DNA of 64,000 bases from Heterotrichella gracilis (Eukaryota > Sar > Xanthophyceae > Tribonematales > Xanthonemataceae): positions 1-64,000 of the forward strand of contig JAULBX010005554.1 in assembly GCA_032358255.1 (NCBI GenBank). Reading direction: 5' to 3'. Positions 12,672 through 22,352 of the stretch are shown here, piece after piece. The position numbers and the translations under genes are program-made. The number at the start of each line of letters is the position of its first letter. Position 1 is the stretch's first letter. The notes beneath the pieces were generated by a model that saw nothing but the letters and a program-made list of their open reading frames with translations, was not told the DNA's origin and searched no databases.

Positions 12672-15388
12672 TCACCCTGTCAGCACTGATAGCAAAATCA
12701 TTCCGATCCCAATGGGCTTCAGCGTCTCATCAATAAGCGCACTTATCATCATCTTGTCAAAATTGTGTGTCATGATGCTGTTGCAGGACACCACCAAAGG
12801 CGCAATAACTGCAACTATGGCCATGGCTGATGCACAGCGTACCACCGTCTGGCTCAGTCCATAGAGCTCCCACTGCAAGGGAATAGTGACAAATTGTCAA
12901 TGCTAATTAACAACATCATGATACCAAAAAACAAACTGATTATATTATTGCGGGCCCCATGCAGTGCACTGCCACAGTAATGCAGAAATGCAGGAAAGTC
13001 TCCCCCCTCCAATGTGCCTCCAAATAATGCAATGCAATGTGCAGCTGGTGGTGAGTGTTCCCTTACCAGATATGCCACCCCAGATCCATAGAATGCGACA
13101 CTCATCCCAACCAGCCCTGCACATATGACCAAGCCCATGCCAACTGCTGCTGCCGAACGTTGACCTGCGTGATGCAGCCGTTTGATGTTGAACACACTTG
13201 AGTCCTACCATAACTGCACTGTACAGGTCGCGGCATGCATGTGCAATCGGCTCAAAGAAAAAAAGCAACATGTAGCCGCAGCACATCACCAGCAACGTTT
13301 GGAAACATAGGCAGGCAGGCCAGCATGGGTAACAAGGGCATAGCACTGGATCGTAGCCCCGGTCATTCTGTGTATCAGTATACATATGATGGGGAATCCT
13401 TAAAGAATGAGCTCACCTAGCACCACAGGCAAGGTCCACACCCTTGCCACCCTGTCTCCTTCTGCGTCATTGAGGTCCATGAGCAGCTCACGGAACATGA
13501 CCAGCAGGAAAGCAAAGCAGCATGGCGCAATGACTGCGCGAATGCCTTCGGCACCCTGAGCCCACACATAGCCGTTGTATGCAACACAATACAGTATGGA
13601 TATATAAAAATGCAGTGTACTGTATGGACGGCTGTGCTTCAATGGAATGTGAGTAAACAGGCATTATCTATACCTGCTGTGTTGTTGCAATAAGGAACAT
13701 GCACCTTGCACACTGCAACACCCATCCCTGCACGTGCGCACTGCGCAGCATGCTCTATCAAGCCAATTCTGTGCAGTCACGTACCGCTCCTGCCGCCAGG
13801 GCGCCTGCCACAGGAGCCACAGCAATGATGCCCGCTACAGCGATGTTCTTGATGGCGGTGAGCTTTTTCAGCAGCGGCGTGTACAGCAGGGTGGCCACGG
13901 CTGATGAGGCAATGATCAGCCTGAGCCCCAAGGGCTCCATGAGGCAGGCAGACACCAGCGCAAAGCAGTAGAGCGCAAAGGCGAACATCAGCGCGTCACT
14001 TGGAGTGATGCTTCCCGATGGGATGGGCTGCAGAGCAGATGGTTAAACTACATGAATAATGGGGAAACACAAATCAATGATGGGTATGTCACAAGAACGA
14101 TCCATGCAGACTTTGAGGGTTGAAACAGCGCTCAAGTGGCGCTGTCACTACATGCCATGGACCGTAGTAGCTCGGCGTGCAGGCGGTGACATGCAGACGA
14201 AGGTACCACCCAGATGACATGTTTCTGGGGGCATGCGGATTCTGTGGCAAAGCAGCACAATAAAAACTGATATCGCAAGGAGCAACTTTCTCACCAAAGC
14301 TAGAAGCTGACCTGTATGCGTCCACTGGTTAACTTGGCATGGCATGACATGGCATGGCGTGGGTACACTTCATGCCTGAGCCCGGCGCGAGGCTGTGTTG
14401 GACTGTACCTTGTCTGGCGCATTGATGCTGTCCACGCCAGCATCAAAGTAGTCATTCACAACCATGGAGCCTACCGCCACCCCCCCGGTTACCAGGGACA
14501 TGAGCCACACAGCACTGGACCGGAGCGCCAGGAGCAGTGCCACAGCAGTCTTGCCTGTGCCAGCCTGCAAGCAGCATCGGGACTAATTGAACACAAGTTC
14601 TTTCACCGGAGTACTGTGAAGTGAACTGGACAGGATGTTTTGACCCAATTGAACCGTTGAACAGGGTATTAGTGGCAGTTGAACCCTACCCACGCGCCCA
14701 AGAAGACCAGCAGCAGTGAAGGTAGGAGATTAATGGGCCTTGCAAGCTGAATGTAAGCGCTCCAGTTCTGCAAACGCAGCACACGAGCCAGTTACAACGT
14801 GGAAACAGTCGATTTGAGCCCCTCGGCAAAAGTGTCGTGGGGGAGGCCTTGCAGAACGAGCACCTTCCCAGGGCTACCTTTGACCACTCATCAGCTGCCC
14901 CCCGATTGGACCGAGTCAAAGCTGGTTGGATGGTTGGTTGCTGACTGTCTCGCTGGGTTTCAAAACCCCCTATCTGGCTTGAGGAGCTTTGGCACGAGAT
15001 GTTTGAGTTGGGTCTTCGTTGCTTCGTGAGGCCACCTGGGTATGCTGAGTCACACGGCCCTGTACACATGTACCCAAGACGAGTCACACATCACTGGAGT
15101 CAGCACACGAGAGGCAAAGTGGGTTTAAACCGGAGTTGGAGCAGCAATATTTCCCTATCTCTTACTTGGCAACATCAGAGATCGAGAGTGCCGGAGCTTG
15201 AGCGACGGTGTGTGAAAGGTCAGCTGAAGAACACCCTTGGTCAGCGCCATTGCTGCTGAAGGCATTGTCGGCAGCGCGGACAGCAATTGAATAGAGTGCG
15301 CGTTCACGGTCGCAGAAAATATCAGCGAAAGTAGCGAGTGGGTTTCTGCCTGTTGAGGTCCAAGACTACTGCGCAGGCGTGTGGGCAT
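12672..15388 (-). CDS. UbiA-family prenyltransferase, probably plastid
   Basis: Eight exons: 15388-15166, 14969-14878, 14767-14690, 14564-14409, 14027-13785, 13555-13417, 13164-13067, 12872-12672; phases agree, 409 residues from the first ATG. An alternative ATG at 15265 would leave a compact Ser/Arg-rich leader typical of a plastid transit peptide. Membrane core: LARPINLLPSLLLVFLGAW, then the first prenyl-diphosphate/Mg site NDYFDAGVDSIN, then PIPSGSITPSDA, then the second Asp site DLNDAEGD, with about eight hydrophobic helices. Both Asp motifs are complete, so it should be active. The family joins an isoprenyl diphosphate to an acceptor. The pattern recalls archaeal geranylgeranylglyceryl-phosphate transferases and chlorophyll synthase rather than homogentisate enzymes, but the substrate cannot be told. 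The stop (12674-12672) sits inside a good donor consensus (AGG then GTGAGC), so one more 3' exon is possible. Confidence 0.8.
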
Positions 15389-16469
15389 GCAGCCGAGTCA
15401 GCATGCAAGCATGGACGCCGTGGAGTCAGACCAAGTGATGGGCAAGAACAAGCAGTGTGTAACACAAATACCTTTCTGGGTTTTTAGCAGATTTTATGCA
15501 ACGTTTATGCAATACCGGCTTTGCTTCACTCGTTCAAGGCTGCTTTTTGAACTGTTTTTGAACGCTGTACAGTTGACTCGAGCGACCGGTGCCAGGTGGC
15601 GATCACAGCTTATTCCTGGAATGTAATTACGTGTGATGCTGATGCCAGTCTTGAGACCTTGGGTTCAAAATAGATGGTGATAGACTAACCTAATACAGCA
15701 GGATTTTCAGGGATGATGGTCAACAACCGGCATATGGGGTGGCTGGTGCGTGGTTGGTGACGACAACTAGCCGATGGTGGCGTTGTGAGGGGGTCAGGAC
15801 TTGAGTCAACCATACAAGTTACCAGGCCAGAGCGGGCGCAAATGTTACATTGTTGCATTAGTTTAATGAAGCCCTAGGTACATGGTGACACAGCAAATTG
15901 GCACCAGGATATGTTTCTGAGGATAGCAAACAGCAAGAGCTCTAGCCAAGGCGAGGACTGCTTGCACAAACAGTACTCTAACAAAAAACCTGGCTGGCTT
16001 GTATACCTTTTGATAAATGGATATTGCTGACGACCAGCACTGTCTACAGAAAACAGGAGCGTAATCAGGGACAGTTCAGACAAAATCCATAAACGGATTT
16101 TTGTTCAGGGTTGGCACCACCCAAAAGCGGACTTTTGTTCAGGGTTGGCACCACCCAAAAAGCAAGAACAAGTGCACTTAGACTATAATAGTGGATTTTA
16201 AGATCAGCAACCACGGTGGCTGAAGGGGCCACCTCAAGCAAGCTCTTGGCAGGGGTCGGGGTGATAGTGATGCCGCGGCAGCCTTTCCCAGCCTGACCCG
16301 GCTCAGGCGCACGTATCAGTACAACAGGTCAGCGTCTGATCACTTCTCCTTGCAAGACTGGAAGGGCCGGTGGCGATCCTTGCTGGGGCTCCACATAGGT
16401 GGCAAGAAGAGCTCATGGTTCCCAGTGCAGCGGGTAAGCTTGACAACACCAGCTATGACAACCCGTAAA
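15389..16469. other. Intergenic
   Basis: Between the 5' end of the UbiA gene and the 3' end of RPA3. It contains a tandem 34-bp duplication at 16094-16162 and no ORF with coding character. Confidence 0.5.
16094..16162. repeat. Two-copy tandem repeat of about 34 bp
   Basis: Adjacent near-identical units beginning CGGATTTTTGTTCAGGG and CGGACTTTTGTTCAGGG, each continuing TTGGCACCACCCAAAA. The units differ at about one position plus one terminal base. Confidence 0.85.
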
Positions 16470-16963
16470 CTACAAGAAGATGGGCTGGAATTCCACGTTG
16501 GACAGCTTGCATAGCTCATTGTAGTTTGCCAGGTCTGCAAAAGGAGAAGGGTGCAACCTCAGCTTGATGGAAACGAAAAAGCAAGGCTGCCAGCACTTCA
16601 TGCATATGTGCATGCAAAGCAGGTTGCCAGCTGCCAAGCTCAGGCAAACGAGCGTCAACAAAAATCCAGTACAAAAATAAAGCAACAGATAATAACGTGC
16701 TCACCAAAGTTGTCGCCAAAGTTGGTGTAGTCCATCTCCCTGATGGAGGATGGCCCATCCACAACCCCCTCAATCTCCACAAACCGGCTTTCAAAAGCAG
16801 GGGGGGTGCGCATCCCCACCGTCACCTTGCCACCATCAGCTGCTCTCAAAGACACAGTTGGCCCTTCAACGGACTCTATTTGCCCCACAAAGCGGACCTT
16901 CTTGCCCATGTACCGCTGCAACTGCTCGTAGTTCACTCGGGGTGTGGGGTCTGATACGTCCAT
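16470..16963 (-). CDS. RPA3: Replication protein A 14-kDa subunit (RPA3)
   Basis: Two exons, 16963-16705 and 16534-16470, joined within a Gly/Asp codon so that the product reads ...FGDNFDLANYNELCK, the typical end of eukaryotic RPA3; TAG stop, about 107 residues. Seen directly: RVNYEQLQRYMGKKVRFVG at the start, VEGPTVSLRAADGG in the OB-fold and VVDGPSSIREMDYTNFGDN near the end. RPA3 is the small OB-fold subunit of the heterotrimeric single-strand DNA-binding protein RPA, needed for replication and repair in the nucleus. Length matches the family (100-120 residues). The ATG at 16963 is the first one in frame with the OB-fold that precedes conserved sequence. Confidence 0.93.
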
Positions 16964-17490
16964 CTTGCACCCAGTTGGTAAAGAACGAAGGGAGAAGTTG
17001 ATGTGGATGTGGATAGTCTGCAAAAACAACGGATTGCTATGGAGGAGTATGCGATTTGCAGGGCCATTATTACAACAGAAAATATTTTCAAACTTTCGCA
17101 GCTGCGTTTCAAACTGGTGCGCAGCACGCCCAGCATGGTGCCTGCCACGGTGGCTGCCACGGTGGCATGAGGTTTTCCCTCCAAAAACATACATATGCAT
17201 GCATTGCACTGGCATAACATGCAAGTTCGCACCAGTGCTCGTTGCACAAGATAATGACTATTTGGACACAAACTATGCCGCCTAATAGCATGCAAGTGCG
17301 CACCAAGTAAGACTCAGGTTTGTACAGTGAACACCGAAACATAGGTTGTGTGGCTACACCATTCAATACTAACCCAGGTAACTCCTTGCACAAGAGAGTA
17401 AAAAACTGGATACAAAAGCTGTTGCCCAATTCAATGCCAGTAACGCTGGGTGCTACACAGTCCCAACATATGCATATCAGGCCTTCAGCA
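16964..17490. other. Intergenic, between divergent RPA3 and acyltransferase
   Basis: About 530 bp upstream of both RPA3 (minus) and the PlsC-type gene (plus). A short duplicated string GCCACGGTGG occurs around 17148-17166. Overlapping open frames on both strands show no motif and are not called. Confidence 0.45.
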
Positions 17491-19450
17491 ATGCTGCGCA
17501 CCCAGCCCCACCTTGGACCCCGCCTGGGGTTGGCTGGTTCCTGTGTCTGGAGGAGGCCACTTCGGGCACAAAGGCCCTGCAACCAAAAGCTGGGCAAAAC
17601 CGGTTATGGTGTCAACAAAGTAAACAAGGCTCATCATCCACATGTACATGCCACAGCCTCGAGCTCCCAAACTGATCGACTGTCTGAGCACTTGCCTGCT
17701 CACAGCGGGTCAGGCTCAGAAGTGCTCTCTGTAGACGGGGTTCAGATTGGAAGCCAGAGCCTCATCCGAATAGTGTTCTGGGCCGTGGCCTTCTGGTTCC
17801 ACCGCTACTTCTTGTCCCAGGTAGGTCAAGAGTGGCTAGCCAGTGCGTTGTGCAACAGAGTCCTGTCTCTGTGTAGATGACCTTGCTTAAAGTGGGCGTG
17901 GGCGTTTTTCCTAGACACACAGGGCAGCTTATTATGCCGGACTCATTACATGCGCTGCTGGCATCTAAGGGATTGAAACCTCTGGCTGTACAGGTAGTGC
18001 AGGGTCTGCCCAAGCTGCCCACCAGTCAAGGCATGTTCTTGGTGGCATCAAACCACGGCAGTCAACTGGACATCTCGGCAGTGTACTCAGCCTTGGCGCA
18101 GGCAGGGGTCAGCAGAGTCTACACCATCGGCAGCCGAGACCTGCGGAGTCTGAGCTTTGTACATGTACGGACGCATCTGTTACACAAGCACCTACAATAG
18201 CTGCTGTGATATGTGTTGTTTTACTGACACTAACCCCAGTCTATTTGTGCAGCGCTGGGTGCTGACGAGCGCGCTCAATGTCATCCCGGTTGGGCGCAAA
18301 GGTGTGGGCGAGAAGGAGGCGGAGGCGCTGGCTGACCTGGCCATGAGCTGCTCTTCTGAGAGCCCTTGCGCGGTAATTTTTGGACAACCTGCTCATGGAA
18401 ACTGCATGCAGAACTGACCCTTGGGATGGTGGACTACAATGGAACAGACTTGTTATGTTTTTCCATGCAGCTGATGCAGTCAATGTGGATTGCCTGCCTG
18501 TGGTATTGGCCAGTCCAGCCTTTTCTGAGGGATGGTGGAAATTGTAAGCACTAGGAGGCACCATGGCATTACTCATTGGTTGAACCTGCAAGCACAGTGA
18601 GTGACGGCATGGCAGTCTATATGCACTTATGCAAGTGGTCCCTTTGGCAGGTGCTGGTCTTCCCCGAGGGCAGGGAGAGCATCACAGGGCGCGTGGCAGA
18701 GTTCAGACCTGGTGCAGCGTACCTGGCGACAAAGCTTGGGATTTCTGTGGTGCCCGCATACATTGACAGCACCAGGGCTGCCTTGCCAAGCACGCGGAGC
18801 ATCCCCTTGAGGGCGCAGGTATGCATGCATGTGGACAACCTATTGGGTATACCGGTGGGAGATGGCCCAGCTCAGAATTACACGGTACCAACATGCTGGC
18901 GCATGAAAATGTGAGTGATTGCCAGCATTCAACCGTAAAAATTTTGAGCAAGTCATGCTGACACAGTGCCACTCACTGAGAAAATGTCAGATATGCTAGT
19001 AACGCTTGACACTGTCAATCTGCAAAAGTGACCCAAAACTCTTCAGGAATGCATGTCAACCTTTGGAATGGGTTGCTGCAGGTGACGGTGGCGTTTGGGG
19101 AACCTCTTGATCCCCCGAGCGGCATCATTGCAGCTGAAGACAAGGCAATCCAGAAGGCATTTACAGACCAAATCCGCAGCAGTGTGGTTGCCCTTCAAGA
19201 GCCATTCCAGATCGCTGAGAAGGATCGCCGCTTGGGGCGAAAAAAGCAGATCGCAAAGAAGGGTGACGCAAGGCCAGCAACAGACGAGGAGGCTGATGTA
19301 ATGCCACATGAGCCACAAGCTGTCAGCAAAAGGCATCCTGTGTGGGCAATGGTGCTGGTCTGGCTGCTGGCTGCGCTGACTTTTGTGCTGCGATACATGG
19401 AGGAGGGCATCCGATATGTGATTGGTGCACTGTCTGGGCCTCAGGAGTGA
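17491..19450 (+). CDS. PlsC-type lysophospholipid acyltransferase
   Basis: Five exons: 17491-17820, 17877-18164, 18253-18372, 18651-18818, 19082-19450; in phase, 424 residues, TGA stop. The start at 17491 gives a leader (MLRTQPHLGPRLGLAGS...) rich in Arg, Ser and Gly, suggesting plastid targeting; an in-frame ATG 69 bp upstream is also possible. A hydrophobic segment at the end of exon 1 (IRIVFWAVAFWF) is followed by the acyltransferase motifs: the HX4D catalytic block as NHGSQLD, the acyl-acceptor site FPEGRES, and VVPAYID. A second hydrophobic stretch (VWAMVLVWLLAALTFVL) near the C-terminus would anchor the protein. The family transfers an acyl chain to lysophosphatidate or a related lysolipid; a plastid 1-acyl-glycerol-3-phosphate acyltransferase is likely, but the acceptor is not provable here. 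Confidence 0.85.
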
Positions 19451-19493
19451 TGAAATGGGTAGAATTGGGCCTCAGGAGTGTGCTTGGAAACAT

Positions 19494-19498
19494 TGTAA
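19494..19498 (+). terminator. Candidate TGTAA polyadenylation signal
   Basis: TGTAA, the pentamer used as polyadenylation signal in many chlorophytes, lies 44 bp after the acyltransferase stop. Support is position only. Confidence 0.35.
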
Positions 19499-19697
19499 TG
19501 GGCAGGTGGGCTAGATTGGGAAACGCATGGTGTACAATATAATGACTTGATATAAATGCCAGGCAAGCTCATGCGTTTGTTGCTGATGCCAACTAGGTTT
19601 GTTAGAATAGACTATCGATGGATAGCATTCACCTTGATGGACAATCGTATGCTAGCTGATGGTAGTACGACTTTTTATCCGCACACGCTTTGGATGA

Positions 19698-21799
19698 TCA
19701 CGTTAACAAACAAAGGGCTGCGGGGATGATTGTGATGTGTAGTGGTGCTTTGCCAACAAGCTCCCCATCAGCGATTGCACATAAGGGATCACGTGTACCT
19801 GCGGTGAGAGCAGAGACCTTCCAAATTATGCAAATACATGGGCACAGTCATGTGGTTCAATCAATGCGATACTGCAACATGATGCAAAAATATTGTTGCA
19901 ATGCATCTCAACCTGGGCTTTGCGAACACATGCCTGTCATATGTGTAGACAGGCATTGTCCCACGATACTCACCATTGCCACCTGTTGCTGGATCCACCC
20001 GCACATGTGCACCTTCCAGCATGGTGACTCCTTGGCCGAAGTCGACGTGCCTGCCTTGGAAGAGCTTGTGGCCCTTTGCAAGGAAGTCCCATAGTGTGAA
20101 GCCATTCAAAATGCATATCTGGAACTTGCCATCCGCTGGATCTGCTGCTGGTGTGATGCGCATTCCGCTGCCGTAGTACTGGCCATTGCCAATGATGCAA
20201 TCGTTCACAGAATCAAATGTTTCCCACCCACCACCATCAACCTGGACTCTGCACTGCTGCTTCTTATACCGCATGAATCCCGCCACCACTGCCAGGATGT
20301 ATGCTATGCATGGACAGGACAAACAGCCCTGGTGTTAGTCCAACAAGTAGCATGGGGGATCTAAGTGGTTAATCAAGGCATAATTGCTGTGTGGGCTGCA
20401 TGAGACAGCTGCCACTAGTACCTTGCAACTTTTCATCAGTAGCCCACATGGCATGGTCCATCCAGGATGCATGGCTAGTTGCATGAATTGGATTCCAAAC
20501 CCAACATTGGTCAGCAGCCTCTAAAACTCAAAGAGCCATGCAAGGCCCGAGAAATTGCAGCGTTTGCTCACCTAACTTTCCTCCAAGCCATTTGAAGCGC
20601 GGCACCTGCTCAGCACTTGCCGCACTCAATCCACAACAGCAGTTGTTGACGAAGAATCGCTGGACTTGCTGCCCTGAATGGTATACACATAATTTGCTGA
20701 ACGCCTTGATCGCATTTGACAGCGATGGACAGCACATTTATGGCATGCAAGCTGCAGAATTCATGGTGCGTCCTTGCTTTGTAACCACTGCCAGGCAGAA
20801 AGGCAGGAGGTGGCTACATGCAGCTGAAGATGAGCAAACTTCATTGTCAAACCATTTTAGCCTGACTGGTCCCCACCTTGAGCATTGGTGCACTTGACCA
20901 GGCCCACATCCAGCGCTGCAGTGGAACCACGTGCGATTCGGACCAAAGAATCTGCTATTGCCGAATTCCAGCCAAAAGTCCTTATAAAGTCGGATCCAGT
21001 CCCCAGTGGTATGATACCTAATGCGGGTGTTCTGTGACTCGTTTGCTGTGTTTCTGTTGTTGAGTCATGGAGACCAGCACTGCCAGTTTCCCTGGCTGCA
21101 GTCATGAGCCCATTGACCACCTGTGGCAACAGCAAAGGTGGTGTGAGCTTGTGAAAGACTGGCACAGGCCATTCTTATACTCATAACGCACAACAGTGCA
21201 TGCACCTCGTTTATGGTCCCATCGCCTCCCACTGCCACAACCACCGAAGCCCCCGATTCCGCCGCTGCCCTAGCCAGGCATATAGCATGGCCTGCGTGCT
21301 CAGTGAGGCGATCCTCCACCTGGGCAATGTCATAACGAGTAAAAACCTACCCGTACCGCTCAGAAGGTTGGCGCAAGTATGGGTGCCATCCGCATTGGTA
21401 GCGCAGTGCCAGGTGGTGGCCTGGTGGGGACAACAGTGTCATGGCGCACCTGGTAGGTGATCTCTAGGTGCTTATGCACCTGCCCTGATACCTTCCTCCA
21501 CTCCTTGCCACTTCTGCCGTTCCGCCCTGTAGCCAACCCAAGAAAGCCCGTGTCTCAAGTCTCACAACAGTACAATACACCCTCTCAAAGGGGTGCCAAA
21601 TGGGTGCCTGGAAAGAATCGCTTCGCCCTACCACTTCAAGCACTGTACCTGCTGGGTTAACGATGACCACGCAACGCTGCTTAGGCATGTATTCAAGGCT
21701 TGGTGATAGCTTAGCAGCTGTTGTGTGTCCCGATAAGGTGGGCCACACCATCCCCCGCTGCCCAATAGTATACTGGGGTAGGTTGCCCTTCAGTGTCAA
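19698..21799 (-). CDS. Diacylglycerol/sphingosine-kinase-fold lipid kinase, with in-frame TAG
   Basis: Exons that can be followed: 21799 (or a later ATG near 21693) to a donor after VVIVNPAG; an exon from about 21428 to 21206; 21120-20877; 20664-20572; 20303-19974; 19798-19698. Motifs of the DAGK catalytic domain are in order: KQRCVVIVNPAG, TEHAGHA, the ATP-loop VVVAVGGDGTINEVVNG, IIPLGTGSDFIRTFGW, FFVNNC, and the C-terminal IADGELVGKAPLHITIIPA. The family phosphorylates diacylglycerol, sphingoid bases or ceramide. An oddity lies in the second exon: the frame leading from the W-x-PYLRQ stretch to RYDIAQVEDRLTEHAG is continuous and in phase at both ends, but contains one TAG (21349-21347). No intron that removes it keeps the frame. 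The gene may be a recent pseudogene or the base may be wrong. Confidence 0.75.
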
Positions 21800-22352
21800 T
21801 ATCAGTCCGATTGTAGTCTCTGTCCAGACTATAAGCTCGCAACGTAAGGTCTATCTCTACACTGTGGCCAGTAGATCAAAGGGTTGCCGAGTCCATGCAC
21901 GACCACATGCATGCATGCATTTGTTGGGTGGAACGGAAGTGCCCAAGTGGAACGGAGAAAAAGAAGCTGCCTGAATGTACATAACGGACATCTAGTCCGA
22001 AGTCTTTGTTACGCTAAGGGTTGTGGTACATACGCTTCGCGCTTTTGAGTCTCTTTTGCTCTCTATTGATTCCAAATCAGCTGCCACGTTGCAACGAATA
22101 CGGGGGGACCTGATTAGTTGGACCGCTTCGCCACTGTGCAATAAGTGTTGCGCTTTATCAGGTACCCGAGAAGGCATCTTAGAAGCCCGCTAAAAGGCTT
22201 CAGCTAGTTTGCAGCAGTTTGTTGGACTCGATTTTTAGGTTGTCCAGGGCGCGAGGGTACCATGACGCATATATGCATGCACATGCAACTATGACAGTGT
22301 TTGTCCAAAGGAAATGTAGTGTTACGGGAAGGCGTACTGGGTGCCTATCCAG
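21800..22352. other. Intergenic, between divergent kinase and prolyl hydroxylase
   Basis: About 550 bp upstream of both flanking genes. GCATGCATGCAT palindromic runs are present near 21908. No gene seen. Confidence 0.5.

Noticed and set aside
21205-21349. Explaining the lipid-kinase TAG as part of a tiny intron
   Set aside because: Candidate GT-AG intervals of 10, 31 or 37 bp either break the frame or are below a credible size; an 87-bp choice would delete the conserved TEHAGHA motif.
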